Shown: positions 39,008 through 51,807, counted from the first letter of the stretch. The stretch is 64,000 nt of DNA from Neoarius graeffei (GCF_027579695.1 NC_083572.1:19862561-19926560); one strand, 5' to 3'. Notes: a model not told the origin generated them from the letters alone. Numbers and translations: made by a program.

Positions 39008-40553
39008 TATCAGTCCAATACTGTGTTCATTTACTCGTCCTCAAGACCCAACATCCCATATGTAAGAAAGCCTAGTGTACGCCATTGTATGAGTGAACAA
39101 GCATGTTATTTCATGATTAATGATGGCAAATGAAGAAAAGCAGACCGCAAACTTTGCTCTTCGAAATATATCAGAAGGAGTAACTACAGCATCCTGTTAC
39201 AATATGAAACATCTTGTGTGTGCAGATGAGTATCACTGAACAGGGTCATTTCAAATGAGTGCCATGAATTTTGCACACACAAATGTAGAGAAACTGTCGC
39301 ATGATGCATGACGTAATGTGAGGAGAGCAATTCAGTTCAGCAAGCACTAAGACACTCATCAGGGTCTACAATTACAGAATCGCTGACAGTGATCCACATG
39401 CTCACGTCAACCACCCTCTGTTTAAAAAAAAATAAATAAATAAATAAATAAATAAATTTTAAAAAACCCAATCGCAGCACTAAAAATAAACCGAGCTAAA
39501 TAGAAGGTCCCTGGTTGCGTTATATTAAATAGGTTACTGATTTCAGTACAAGTATTGACAAGTACTAAAAAAAACAAAACAAAACAAAACAAAACATGTA
39601 CTCTGTCTGGGGGAAAAAAATAGTATTGATGCATCCCTATTTGTGTAGCATGCAAAAATAAAGGTCTAAACCAGATCTGGGAACATGAAGAAGAGGGTCA
39701 GATTTATTTGGCATTGCTGAACAAATACTTTTCTCAAAATATAAATAATATACAGGGCTGAGGAAGCTCATACAGTAACCTTTTGTGCTAGTAAAGGTTG
39801 TGAATTCAAATCGCAGTACAGCCAGGAAGCCTCTTGACCCTCCTGGGCTAAAAGTGGCTGCCAAATAAATAAATAAATAAATAAATAAAAACAGTATAAT
39901 TATAGCAAAAATAGTGTTTTATAAAATAATGAGCAGGGGGAACCCAGGAAGAGCTCTGAAGCTTTGGGACCTGAATACTGTATTATTATGGCACAAAGAA
40001 AGCAACATAATTAGTTCAATATTTGGCACTAAGAGTTACATTCTGCTTCTGATTCCTGCATAATTTGCCTTAGTATAAAGCAACATGTTCAGGTTGACGT
40101 CATCTAAAACAAGACTTGGATTATAGGCATATTAAATGAACCAATGAAACCTATTGAAATTTTACCTCGAATGAAAACCTGGGCATATTGCACAAATTAG
40201 TGGCTAATAAAAATAATCATATTAAAAATACGGCGCTATATTTACTGCATAATTAAAAGTTCCCCTGACCTAATGTACAATCAAATTCACCTGGCGCTAA
40301 AACTTCACTGGAAAAGTGCACTGGCTTTGTATATCATAGGTTAAGCTCTGGCCAAGTTGTTAGCTTTGCATTTAAATACAAACACATGGAAGACGTAAAA
40401 ATTCAACCACAAATCACTGAGGAAACATGATCTTGGTTAAGAAATCGGTTCTCTATGGTATATGGTCTTTATAACCAGCATATCTGTAGCAGGTGCAGGA
40501 AGAAGAATGGACACGCATTTTTACAGACTTAAACTTAATAAATTCTTGTGTGT

Positions 40554-40593
<40 letters not shown>

Positions 40594-40919
40594 TATATAT
40601 AAATAACAAATCTTGGGAGTCACACCCCAATTATTTAGTGAAGTAAGGAAGTAAGGCAGAAACGCATTGCTTGGGACACATACATCTTTCAACACACAGA
40701 GGATGTGTAGCCACTGAACACAGGCTTACCTCCCTCCTCAACACAAATCAGCCAATCAGAGAAAAGACAAAAGGCAAAGTCTGGAAAGCAAAAAGGAAAG
40801 AAGCAAGGCAAGCAAGAGTCAATTAAAAAAAAAACTAAAAAGCTGAAGTAATTTAAAAAAAAAAGTGCGTCATGAATAGGAAATAAAAACCAACCAAGCA
40901 AAAATGCAAGGAAGTAAAT
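39008..40919. other. Intron DNA with simple repeats
   Basis: No gene recognised. Simple repeats: AAAT runs at 39422-39460 and 39865-39890, AAAAC at 39570-39595, and CA at 40556-40591. Confidence 0.7.
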
Positions 40920-41084
40920 ATGAAAAGAAAGAAAGAAAGAAAGAAAGAATAAGGGGGAAAAATCAAGGAAAAAACTGAAAATGTAAGTAAAGATGCAAAA
41001 AGTGAGTACAAGAAAGTAAATAAAAAAACAAAACAGCAAACAAACAAAACAAACAGACAAACAAAACCTTGTATTGGAAACAAA

Positions 41085-41132
<48 letters not shown>

Positions 41133-41271
41133 GAAAATAAGGGGGAAAAATCAAGGAAAAAACTGAAAATGTAAGTAAAGATGCAAAAAGTGAGTACAAG
41201 AAAGTAAATAAAAAAACAAAACAGCAAACAAACAAAACAAACAGACAAACAAAACCTTGTATTGGAAACAA

Positions 41272-41347
<76 letters not shown>

Positions 41348-41487
41348 GAAAATAAGGGGGAAAAATCAAGGAAAAAACTGAAAATGTAAGTAAAGATGCA
41401 AAAAGTGAGTACAAGAAAGTAAATAAAAAAACAAAACAGCAAACAAACAAAACAAACAGACAAACAAAACCTTGTATTGGAAACAAA

Positions 41488-41535
<48 letters not shown>

Positions 41536-41540
41536 CTGAA
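40920..41540. repeat. Compound array: (AAAG)n alternating with a 135-bp unit, three copies
   Basis: A 135-bp unit beginning AATAAGGGGGAAAAATCAAG and ending CTTGTATTGGAAACAAAA occurs at 40949-41083, 41137-41271 and 41351-41487. The units are almost identical and separated by AAAG microsatellites of increasing length (about 50, 75 and 55 bases). The long minus-strand open frames here are phenylalanine/leucine-rich translations of the microsatellite and are not genes. Confidence 0.9.
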
Positions 41541-42144
41541 CATGGAGGCAAAAATGTGAAAAAATAAGCAAGAAAAAGAAAGAAGATAAAATAAACAATG
41601 TAAAAAGATAAACAATACAGAGGTAAAAAAGTAAAAAAAAAGAAGCAAGAAAGAAAGAAAAAGGAAAAACAAAGAAAAACATGATAAAATAAAAAAAAAT
41701 TAAATGAAAAACTGAACAGAGGCAAAAATGTGAAAAAATAAGCAAGAAAAAGAAAATAAGAAAGAAAGAAAGAAAGAAAGAAAAGTAAAAGGAAAAATAT
41801 AGAGGTAAAAAAGCAAAACAAAAGCAAGAAAGAAAGCAAGAGATAATGACAAGGTAAACAAGAAAAACTGAACATGGAAGCAAAAAACGTAAAAAAAAAT
41901 GAAGCATGGAAAAAGGAAGGACAGAAAAAGAAAGAATGAATAGAAGAAAAGAATCAAAAGTATGAGAGTGTACAGAAAGAGTGTAAGCATTAAAGAACAA
42001 TGAAATAAAGTAAACAAAAACAAGTAAAGCAAAATACTGATGGAGAGAAATTTAAAAACAAAAGAAAGAAAGTAGAAAGAATTGGAGAGAGAGAACTTGA
42101 CAGAAAAAGAAGAGGAGGAAGAGGAGCTGGGGGAGTGCTGTGGC
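41541..42144. repeat. A/G-rich low-complexity DNA (3' of the INPP4 membrane-type exon)
   Basis: Purine-rich DNA with scattered AAAG and AAAAG words, continuing the compound array. On the minus strand it would be the 3' UTR of the membrane-tail isoform if that exon is not spliced further. No clear minus-strand AATAAA was singled out. Confidence 0.6.
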
Positions 42145-42325
42145 TCAGCTGCAGCGGAGTTTAGCCAGCAGGTAGGCGACACTGAGGAAGAGCCAGACGA
42201 TGAGCAGGTTGGGGCTGAGAGTGAGCAGAGGCAGAGAGTACAGCAGACTGGGCTCTAGCCTCAACTCCCGCACGGGCAACACGCCGCTCAGGTTCTTCTG
42301 CGTCACGCCCTCACGGGTACCAACG
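42145..42325 (-). CDS. INPP4A: INPP4 alternative last exon with transmembrane-like tail
   Basis: The acceptor 'ccctggctgcag' ends at 42326 and the first base completes a serine codon with the AG left by the exon at 55044, the same phase as the soluble exon. It encodes 60 codons: 'VGTREGVTQKNL' and 'LPVRELRLEPSLLYSL', then a hydrophobic run 'LLTLSPNLLIVWLFLSVAYL' followed by basic 'AKLRCS' and stop. INPP4 enzymes are known to have splice forms with a hydrophobic C-terminal tail (beta type), which this matches. Using this exon replaces the last 44 residues of the soluble form, so it would tether the enzyme to membrane and alter the end of the phosphatase domain. Confidence 0.85.
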
Positions 42326-42952
42326 CTGCAGCCAGGGGGTGGGTGATAGAGGGGAGGGGCCGTGTTCATGGGCACAGGAGGGTTTTGAATTAAATAGCCA
42401 CAGCAGGACCAACATTGATGAAGATGAATAACAAAAACCAGATACGGATTCAAAGTCAGAAATAATAATAAAAAAAGATTGAAAGGGTTAAAACAAATGA
42501 AAAAAAAAACATTAAATGAGAACAAAAACAGAAACAAAAACAAACAGAAAGAAACAGACGACGCAGAGAAACAGGATGGAGAGAGAGAAAGCGAAGAACA
42601 ATAAATTAAGAACAACGTTCTGCTTCATCAGTGTGTGTACGCTCACAAATAAAGATACCAAACTGGGGTGGGTTTCCCAAAAGCATCATAGCACAAAGAT
42701 CATCGTTAAATGGTCAAACGAGCATCACAATGAACACTCTCTCTCCTAGTTAAGATGCTCTTAGCGTTAGGAGGCTTTTGGGAAACCCACCCCTGTACTT
42801 TTCCATGTTGCTGAATTGGTGCCATTAAGGGTGCAGCTTTTATATCATTAGTATGTGTCAGAGCCCTTTAAAATTAATTTAGGGGATATAATTCGACCTT
42901 AAATTCCGCATGAAATTACATCTTTACTTGATTTTGGTGCTGTATGTTGACA
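42326..42952. other. Intron DNA, no recognised gene
   Basis: Intron upstream of the membrane-tail exon. 42660-42800 contains an imperfect inverted pair ('tgggtttcccaaaagcatca' and 'aggcttttgggaaacccacc'), a short MITE of about 135 bp. Confidence 0.6.
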
Positions 42953-43182
42953 TACAGTCATGTGAAAAAAAAAGTACATCCCATGGAAATGGTAGACTTT
43001 TCTCACCATACTTAAGCAAACATCTCACGCTCTTTGATACAATCCCTACAGATAAAGGTAACAACAAACTACACATAAAATTGACATTCTGTAGTCATTT
43101 TGTAGTCATTCCACCCCAGTAAATTCAGCCCGAGTTCGTAACAAAAATAACAAAAAACAAAGACTCATATTGTTGTTGAATA

Positions 43183-44784
43183 CAACCCCGATTCCAAAAA
43201 AGTTGGAACAAAGTACAAATTGTAAATAAAAATGGAATGCAATGATGTGGAAGTTTCAAAATTCCATATTTTATTCAGAATAGAACATAGATGACATATC
43301 AAATGTTTAAACTGAGAAAATGTATCATTTAAAGAGAAAAATTAGGTGATTTTAAATTTCATGACAACACCACATCTCAAAAAAGTTGGGACAAGGCCAT
43401 GTTTACCACTGCGAGACATCCCCTTTTCGTTTTACAACAGTCTGTAAATGTCTGGGGACTGAGGAGACAAGTTGCTCAAGTTTAGGGATAGGAATGTTAA
43501 CCCATTCCCGTCTAATGTAGGATTCTAGTTGCTCAACTGTCTTAGGTCATTTTTGTCGTATCTTCCGTTTTATGATGCGCCAAATGTTTTCTATGGGTGA
43601 AAGATCTGGACTGCAGGCTGGCCAGTTCAGTACCCGGACCCTTCTTCTATGCAGCCATGATGCTGTAATTGATGCAGTATGTGGTTTGGCATTGTCATGT
43701 TGGAAAATGCAAGGTCTTCCCTGAAAGAGACGTCGTCTGGATGGGAGCATATGTTGCTCTAGAACCTGGATATACCTTTCAGCATTGATGGTGTCTTTCC
43801 AGATGTGTAAGCTGCCCATGCTACACGCACTAATGCAACCCCATACCATCAGAGATGCAGGCTTCTGAACTGAGTGCTGATAACAACTTGGGTCGTCCTT
43901 CTCCTCTTTAGTCCGAATGACACGGCGTCCCTGATTTCCATAAAGAACTTCAAATTTTGATTCGTCTGACCACAGAACAGTTTTCCACTTTGCCACAGTC
44001 CATTTTAAATGAGCCTTGGCCCAGAGAAGATGTCTGCGCTTCTGGATCATGTTTAGATACGGCTTCTTCTTTGAACTATAGAGTTTTAGCTGGCAACGGC
44101 GGATGGCACGGTGAATTGTGTTCACAGATAATGTTCTCTGGAAATATTCCTGAGCCCATTTTGTGATTTCCAATACAGAAGCATGCCTGTATGTAATGCA
44201 GTGCCATCTAAGGGCCCGAAGATCACGGGCACCCAGTATGGTTTTCCGGCCTTGACCCTTACGCACAGAGATTTTTCCAGATTCTCTGAATCTTTTGATG
44301 ATATTATGCACTGTAGATGATATGTTCAAACTCTTTGCAATTTTACACTGTCAAACTCCTTTCTGATATTGCTCCACTATTTGTCGGCACAGAATTAGGG
44401 GGATTGGTGATCCTCTTCCCATCTTTACTTCTGAGAGCCGCTGCCACTCCAAGATGCTCTTTTTATACCCAGTCATGTTAATGACCTATTGCCAATTGAC
44501 CTAATGAGTTGCAATTTGGTCCTCCAGCTGTTCCTTTTTTGTACCTTTAACTTTTCCAGCCTCTTATTGCCCCTGTCCCAACTTTTTTGAGATGTGTTGC
44601 TGTCATGAAATTTAAAATGAGCCAATATTTGGCGTGAAATTTCAAAATGTTTCACTTTCGACATTTGATATGTTGTCTATGTTCTATTGTGAATACAATA
44701 TCAGTTTTTGAGATTTGTAAATTATTGCATTCCGTTTTTATTTACAATTTGTACTTTGTCCCAACTTTTTTGGAATCGGGGTTG
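43183..44784 (-). mobile_element. Nearly intact Tc1-like transposon (1602 bp)
   Basis: TA dinucleotides flank ends CAACCCCGATTCCAAAAAAG and its inverse; inverted repeats exceed 100 bp and include the 'aagtacaaattgtaaataaa' block. The transposase occupies the middle on the minus strand. It is closely related to the element at 63315. Confidence 0.9.
43403..44422 (-). pseudogene. Tc1-like transposase, 339 codons with two TGA stops
   Basis: Starts at ATG 44422 ('MGRGSPIPLIL') and ends at TAA 43403. Two in-frame TGA codons (44351-44353, where the 63-kb copy has CGG, and 43544-43546) break an otherwise continuous frame. The N-terminus has the paired-like HTH ('[17 protein letters not shown]', 'KGQGRKT'). 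The catalytic domain has 'LWSDESKF' (first D), '[11 protein letters not shown]' (second D) and '[11 protein letters not shown]' (E), the DD34E arrangement of Tc1 cut-and-paste enzymes. It is near full length for the family (about 340 aa). Confidence 0.9.
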
Positions 44785-45848
44785 TAAATGATTGAAAGAG
44801 TTAATTCTCCTTGTTGTTTTGTTCATCACCTTCATCTGTAGGCACTGTATTCAAAGGGTGAAATGTTCGCTTCTTTAAAGAAAATATCTCGCAAATAAAC
44901 AACTTGAGCTAAATGTCGGTCTTTATGTCTGTCCTTTATAAAAAAAAGCTGCATGTTGAATTTGTTCTTAACGATTTCACCACTAAAGTGATGAAAATAG
45001 ACGGAACTATTATTTGTCAAGGAGGCCGCCATAACTCCATCGTACATGACGTCATTTTCTGCGAGCACAGTGGAGGTGTGCAAGTGCACGCTATACTAGA
45101 CTACAGTATAATATTATGGTCTAGCGTGACTTCTCAGTCAATTTGTTTGCATTTCTCCACAAAAACTGTGGCAGTATTAGAAAAGGAATCTAAATAACAT
45201 AGTGGCTAGTTTACTGCCTGTTAATTTAAAAAAATACATACTGTATATATTTACCTGCTTATCGTCTATCCATTTGATGCATGACACAATATGCTGTCGT
45301 GTTGCTGGTGTTTTGTGGTGAAACAAAATCGGGATCGCGTCTGGCTTCAGTTGTCATTTCTGCCTCGTGTCTCGCTTCTTCCCAGTGATTTTTTCATACA
45401 AGTCCTCCACAAAACAATCTTCTGTAAAATGCTCACTGCACAGTTTGCTTCTTTTTCCAGGATTAAAGATGTTTTCTCACTTTACTTGATGAAACCACTC
45501 GGCCAAACGTCTTGGATCCAGGACGGAAGGAAGAAGACGTGTGGAATCCTACATCACGCAGCACCACCCTCATTTTCGTCTCCTAATACATCCATGTATC
45601 TGGCTAATCCAGTATGGCTGCACACGGGGAAATGGCCCAACGGACTGATGTTACAACTTTAACATGTTTTTTAAGCTAAAGTCTGCTTAATTTTTTTCCT
45701 CTAGAACATCTCGCATTAATGTATAATGATGACATTTCATAATTTTGTCATTTCAAAATTTCGTGGTTAATCACTTTAATGTTATGTAAATATATTGAGA
45801 AAAGTCTACAATTTCCATGGGATGTATTAATTTTTTCATATGACTCTA

Positions 45849-46204
45849 AGTCAGTTACATCATGTTGAACTGCTTGATTGACTGCAACAGCCAAATGAGT
45901 TCAAGATGCAGCACACAAAACTGAAACAGTCTCGACAAACCTCTCTGGAGAACGCAGAGAGTTTAATAATTAAGGAATAACACATGAAAGACTGTTATTA
46001 TACTGAAATGATGCATGCCCAAGGGGGTGGAGCGATGCAACACAACGTGTGAGTGGAGTGCTGCTACTTCCCTGAAGTGTGTTATTTTTATATAACTGCA
46101 TGATTTTGGAGTGTGTTATTCTGCTTACACCACAACGATTTGCCAATGATTACAATGTTTAAGTTATTAATGTCTGAAATGTCATGTGTTTTAACGGTTT
46201 ATAG
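45849..46204. other. No recognised feature
   Basis: Intron DNA between two transposons; nothing recognised. Confidence 0.4.
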
Positions 46205-47567
46205 TTACTAAACCAAAAATAAAGCAAATAAAGAAAAAGCATTGATTTCTAAATTTACTTTTGACTTGTATTTCATTGCAGACGGGATGAACCCAAGATA
46301 TTTTGTGTTTTGTCTGGTCAACTTCATTTCATTTGTGAATATACATCCATTCCTGTGTTTAAGGCCTGCAACACATTCCAAAAAAGTTGGGACGGTGAAA
46401 TTTAGGGCTAATAATAAGGTAAAACAATTAAATAATTATGAGATTTGAAGCAGGTTATATCAACAGGTGACCAAAAATAAAGCAAATAAAGAAAAAGCAT
46501 GATTTCTAAATTTACTTTTGACTTGTATTTCATTGCAGACGGGATGAACCCAAGATATTGTTCCCAAGATATGAACCCAAGATATGTTCCTCAAATTTGG
46601 ATTTAGATGTGTCACCCTCTATGGTGCATATCATTAAATGATTTAAGGAATCTGGAGGAATCTTGGTGTGCAAAGGGCAAGGGCGCAAGCCTAAGCTGAA
46701 CACGTGCTTTCTGATCCCTCTGCATCAAAAACCGTCATTCATCTATAGCTGATATAACCACATGGGTCAGTTAAGACTTTACTGTGCACAAAGGCAGCAT
46801 TATGTTAACTGTGTCTGGACTCCGAGGTATCTGGGATGGACCATCACACAGTGGAAACATATACTGTGGTCAGAGGAATCAGTATTCCAGGTCTTTTTTT
46901 GGAAGAAATGGATGCTGTGTGCTCTGGACCAAAGACAAAAAGGACCATCCAGACTGTTACCAGCAACAAGTCCAAAAGCCGGGGTCTGTCATGGTATGGG
47001 GTTGTGTCAGTGCCCTTAGCAAAGGTAACTTACACTTCTGTGATGGCAGCATTAATGCAGAAAAGGTCACAGAGATTTTGGAGCAACATATTCTGCCTTC
47101 AAGACGACATCTTTTCCAGGGATATTTCAACAAGATAATGCAAAACCACATTCTGCTCACATTACAAAGGCATGGCTGTGGAAGGAGAGGGTGTCTGTCC
47201 CCTCTGTCCCCAATAGAGAATGTGTGGCGAATTTTGAACTGACTCCGTACCACTGCACACCTTAAGACCTATTTACAGGAAGAATGGAATAAAATAACAC
47301 CTGAAACGCTTCATCACTTGGTGTCTTCAGTCCCTAAACATTTTTTGTGTTTATAAGTGGTAACATTATAAAGTGGTAAATGTTTTACTGTCCAAGTTTT
47401 TTCAAATGTGTTGCAAGAATCAAAATTGAAATAAGGGTTTACTTTGAAATATTCATGAAATAACATAAATCAAATAATGTATTGTTTTGATTTTTACAAA
47501 TCATTGTTTTCAGTTTTAATTTCAATTTCAACATACTGTCCCAACTTGACCTGATTTGGGGTTGTAG
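46205..47567 (+). mobile_element. Degenerate Tc1-like transposon with an internal duplication
   Basis: Related to the element at 235-1906. About 90 bases at 46210-46305 recur at 46468-46560 ('aaataaagcaaataaagaaa', 'ttcattgcagacgggatgaa'). It ends at 'gatttggggttgtag'. Confidence 0.8.
46784..47242 (+). pseudogene. Tc1-like transposase, catalytic half
   Basis: The 152-codon frame holds 'DHPDCYQQQVQKPGSVMVWG', 'SINAEKVTEILEQHILPSRR' and 'LSPIENVWRILN' (catalytic E region). The first aspartate ('LWSEESVFQVF', with D to E) is in another frame at about 46866, and the second aspartate motif is lost in 'YFNKIMQNH'. Dead. Confidence 0.8.
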
Positions 47568-48510
47568 ATTTTATGTTTTGGAAAGTGCGAGAGACAAGTT
47601 AGTTCCTGTACTCACCTGTGATAATCATTCCCTCACCAGCCTCTCTCTCGAAAACAACAACAACAACAAAAAAAAGCAGCCTGGTCTTTTCCAGAGAAAC
47701 TGGAAAGCATAAACCCGTCTGCCCTGAAGACTTTTCTGAGCTGGGAAATTTAGACTGTTACAAAGCACTGCCAACTGGGACTCCTTCCATAAATGTTAAA
47801 TAAATGATTCCTAAAAACCTTAACACATTAACAATTATAGTTTTTGATTTGTTAAACAACACTATTTTTAAATCTGTTTATTCTTCTTCTTAGATTATAT
47901 GGAATGGCTGCTGTACAAGTTCCCATGTAAGAGTTGTTACTATAGAAACAAGAAGATATTAGAATGAGGGCATTAAATTTTAACCTGTTGTTCATGTCCA
48001 GCTGGAACTACTGTCTGAGCTGTGCTATTATATGAACCTAACACAGACCTTCTGACCAATCAGATTTCACCATGCTGTGGGAGCAGAGGCTTTGACTTAC
48101 TCTTACTGTTGGAGAAGCTGCTAATTAAGCTTAACAAAGCAACACTGAAGCAAACATTTAAGAACTCCAAGTTGGTAACACACTCTCTGAGAAGTGCTTG
48201 TAACCATGACCATGCACATTAACCATGACTTAGCACAAAATTTCCACATAAATAAACTCGAACCTTTGTTCCCCCTCAACCAAGCGATAGTTGGAAAAGG
48301 AAGAGTGTGTGGGAAGACAGAAAGCCAAAAATGCACAGACAAACTCTGATTAACATGTTTACTGCTAATAAGCTCTGATTGCAGAGTAAGACCTGCAGTA
48401 CATTTATGGTTCAAGAGTGCATTAGTAATTGGATGATCATGAAATTTTGCCTAGCTATGAATAATCATATTTCATTAATCAAATGACAAGCTATAGATTT
48501 AGCATGAGAA
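47568..48510. other. No recognised feature
   Basis: Intron DNA with short scattered frames; none carries a recognisable domain and no phased splice exon for INPP4 was found here. Confidence 0.45.
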
Positions 48511-48897
48511 TACAATGTCTTGAAGAAGTATTCATCCCCCTTGGTGTTTGTCCTGTTTTGTCACATTACAAGCTGGAATTTTGGAGGGTTAACATCATTT
48601 GATTTATACAACATGTCTACCACTTTAAAGGTGAAAATTGTTGTTTTATTGTGACACAAACAATAATTAAGATGAAAAAAAACAACAACCCAGAAATCTG
48701 GAGTGTGCATAAGTATTCACCCCCTTTCGTATAAAACCCCGAAATAAGAACTGGTCCAACCAATTCACTTCATAAGTCATGATGATTAAGATCCACTTGT
48801 GTGCAATCAAAGTGTCACGTGATCTGCCACATGATGTCTGTATAAATCAACCTGTTCTGGAAGGACCCTGACTCTGCAACACTACTGAAGCAAGCAA

Positions 48898-49901
48898 CAT
48901 GAAAACCAAGGAGCACTCCAAACAGGTCAGAGACAAAGTTGTGAAGAAGTACAGATCAGGGTTGGGTAATAAAAAAAAAAAATATCCCAAACTTTGAATA
49001 TCCCAGGGAGCACCATTAAATCCATTATCGCAAAATGGAGAGTATGTCACCACTACAAACCTGACAAGAGAAGGCCAGCCACCAAAACTCACAGACCAGG
49101 CAAGGAGGGCATTAATCAGAGATGCAACAAAGACACCAAAGATAACACTGAAGGAGCTGCAAAGATCCACAGTGGAGATGAGAGTATCTGTCCATAGGAC
49201 CACTTTAAGCCATACACTCCACAGAGTGGGGCTTTATGGAAGAGTGGCCAGAAGAAAAGTCATTGCTTAAGAAAACATGTTTGGAGCTTGCCCAAAAGCA
49301 CGTGACAGATTCTGCAAACACATGGAAGAAGATTCTCTGGTCAAATGAGACAAAAATTGAACTTTTTTGGCCATCATGGGAAATGCCATGTGTGGCGCAA
49401 ACCCAACATCCTGAGAACACCATCCTTACAATGAAGCATGGTGGTGGCATCATCATGCTGTGGGGATATTTTTCATCTGCAAGAACAGGAAAGCTGGTCA
49501 GGACTGAAGGAAAGATGGATGGCACTAAATACAGGGTAATTCCGGAGGAAAATCTGTTTGAGTTGGCCAGAGGTTTGAAACTGGGATGAAGGTTCACGTT
49601 CCAGCAGGACAATGAGCCTAAACATGCTGTTAATGCTACACTGGAGTGGTTTAAAGGGAAACATTTAAATGTCTTGGAATGGCCTAGTCAAAGCCCAGAC
49701 CTCAATCCAATTGAGAATCTGTGGCATAACTTGAAGATTGCTGTACACCAACACAACCCATCTAACGTGAAGGAGATGGATCAGTTTTGCCTTGAGGAAT
49801 GGGCAAAAATCCCAGTGACTAGATGTGCTAAGCCAATAGAGACATACCCCAAGAGACTTGCAGCTCTAACTGCAGTAAAATGTGGCTCTACAAAGTATTG
49901 A
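48898..49901 (+). pseudogene. Tc1-like transposase, three frame pieces
   Basis: Begins near 48898 with 'MKTKEHSKQ'. Then come 'GSTIKSIIAKWR' (HTH), 'ILWSNETKIELFW' (with N for the first catalytic D), 'QDNEPKHAV'-type region near 49610 (second D) and 'EWPSQSPDLNPIENLWHNLK' (E). Frames change at about 49200 and 49590. The D to N change at the first catalytic site and the frameshifts make it inactive. Confidence 0.85.
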
Positions 49902-49967
49902 CTTTGGGGGGTGAATACCTATGCACACTCCAGATTTCTGTTTTTTCCATCTTAATTATTGTTTGTG

Positions 49968-50345
49968 GGGTGACACAGTGGTGTAGTGGTTAGCGCTGTC
50001 GCCTCACAGCAAGAAGATCCGGGTTCGAGCCCTGTGGCCGGCGAGGGCCTTTCTGTGTGGAGTTTGCATGTTCTCCCCGTGTCCGTGTGGGTTTCCTCCG
50101 GGTGCTCCGGTTTCCCCCACAGTCCAAAGACATGCAGGTTAGGTTAACTGGTGACTCTAAATTGACCGTAGGTGTGAATGTGAGTGTGAATGGTTGTCTG
50201 TGTCTATGTGTCAGCCCTGTGATGACCTGGCGACTTGTCCAGGGTGTACCCCGCCTTTCGCCCGTAGTCAGCTGGGATAGGCTCCAGCTCGCCTGCGACC
50301 CCGTAGAACAGGATAAAGCGGCTACAGATAATGAGATGAGATGAG
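49968..50345 (+). mobile_element. tRNA-headed SINE, copy 4, with 13-bp target duplication
   Basis: The best preserved copy: box A TGGTGTAGTGG, box B GGTTCGAGCCC, full body and GAGATGAGATGAG tail. It is flanked by identical attattgtttgtg (49955-49967, 50346-50358). It sits in the 3' non-coding part of the Tc1 element, so it is younger than that element. Confidence 0.95.
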
Positions 50346-50539
50346 ATTATTGTTTGTGTGACAAAAAACAACAATTTGTACCTTTAAAGTGGTAGGTATG
50401 TTGTGTAAATTAAATGGTGTTAAACCCCCAAAAATCTATTTTAATTCCAGCTTGTAATGCGACAAAACAGGACAAACACCAAGGGGGATGAATACTTCTG
50501 CAAGACACTGTATCGCTAAACTATTTTCTTCAAATATTA

Positions 50540-50990
50540 TTAGACATACCGGACACTTTTTCGATGGAATAAAAACGTGTTCTATTCCCTTCTAGCGGGT
50601 TCCATTCATTTGGTTTGATAGCATGCAATATTGTTAGCATATCGCTTATCCTACGTGTATTACACCACTCTACTCAATGGAGAATGAGTGTTGAATATGG
50701 TTTATGATATTGGATGGTCGTCAAGACAACATGACGTCACACATCAGCGCTGATGCGAATATCCAATGAGAAAGTTTTCTGCTGCGCCTGCACACAAACA
50801 TTTCTTTGTTCGCCGGGAAAGAGAAAGACGCGTTGAACACCTGAAAGATTACCAAAACTTCAATATTCTTCAGGCATATTTAAAAGAGAAAAACATATCG
50901 ACGGACATTGAAAAACTGGAAAAGAGTGTATGTATGTCACTGGTGAACTGTTCCTATTTGAGCTGGGACTTGAGCTCAGTCAAAACTTAG
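50540..50990 (+). other. Unassigned repeat-like sequence with a 74-codon frame
   Basis: The frame at 50766-50990 reads 'MRKFSAAPAHKHFFVRRERE' and later 'NFNILQAYLKEKNISTDIEK'. It could be the N-terminal piece of a transposon protein (Crypton/KIAA1958-like N-terminal regions came to mind), but the match is weak. It ends at a stop with no partner domain. Confidence 0.25.
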
Positions 50991-51768
50991 CCAGACACAT
51001 CAAAAAAAGCAACAGGGCAAAGGATTTTGTAAGGAATTAGTGGCAGGCTGCTAGGTTGCTCCATTGTGTGTACCTGTCGGTGTTGATTTTAAAAGTAACT
51101 AAGTAAATTACAAAAGGAAATGAATACTTAAGTCTGAGTGAAAAATACTGTGGCGAGGGCGCGTGAAAGAAGAGTCTGGAGACAGAAATCTTAGTTTCTT
51201 AGTCGTTAGCCTGTGCGACTTGCTCTAGATAGCACTGGCTTGACCACTTTTTTAGCATTCGCTAACACTACCGATGAATGCTACACCGACTAGAAGGTGA
51301 CTTCACTGCTGCGCTGACGGCGCCGACTCGTGATTAATCTCGCGTTGGCCTTCAAGTAGGCCTAGGGCGATAAATTTTTGGTTCCTCCCACTATAAAACA
51401 AAATTTGATTGGTTAATTCATCTGTCACTTCCTACATAAACATATACTACCATGGCCTTCTGTCCCGGCAATGAAGTCCTAACAAATGAGTGAGCCAGCT
51501 CTAAACTCTTCTCTGCCTAGAGAAAACAAACAAAAAAATCTCATTGGATAATTTGATTTTAATGTTTTCAGGACGGTAACCCTTTCATTTCTGAAGCAAA
51601 TTTGATAGAAAATGAGGCCAAATTAGAATTAGAAGAGAATAATTATAATGAAATTATGAAAGAAATTCAAGAATGAAAGAAATTAAATATAACATTTGAA
51701 ATGCTGATATGTTTGGACCTTCTCTGAAGGCTTAGAAGGCCCTGATGGTTCCCCCTGGTGTATGTTTG
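50991..51768. other. No recognised feature
   Basis: Intron DNA; no gene, repeat or structured signal recognised. Confidence 0.4.

Positions 51769-51807
<39 letters not shown>

Larger units (their letters stand above)
42955..45846. mobile_element. TIR element (TA target) with a Tc1 element nested inside
   Basis: The left end CAGTCATGTGAAAAAAAAAG (42955) and the reverse complement of the right end (GAGTCATATGAAAAAATTAA, ending 45846) share about 50 bases including 'catcccatggaaat'. Both are flanked by TA (42953-42954, 45847-45848). Without the nested Tc1 (43183-44784) it is about 1.3 kb and non-autonomous. The frame 45291-45662 is open for 123 codons, but I cannot assign it. Confidence 0.75.
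48513..50510 (+). mobile_element. Tc1-like transposon (a third family) carrying a SINE
   Basis: Ends CAATGTCTTGAAGAAGTATT and the inverse of ...AATACTTCTGCAAGACACTG, flanked by TA (48511-48512, 50511-50512). The inverted repeats run for about 200 bases. Without the SINE (49968-50345 plus its duplication) it is about 1.6 kb, normal for Tc1. Confidence 0.9.

Noticed and set aside
40689..42182. Long minus-strand open frames full of F, L and S, looking like multi-pass membrane proteins
   Set aside because: They are translations of (AAAG)n and A/G-rich DNA on the opposite strand, repeated in several frames, with no domain or splice support.
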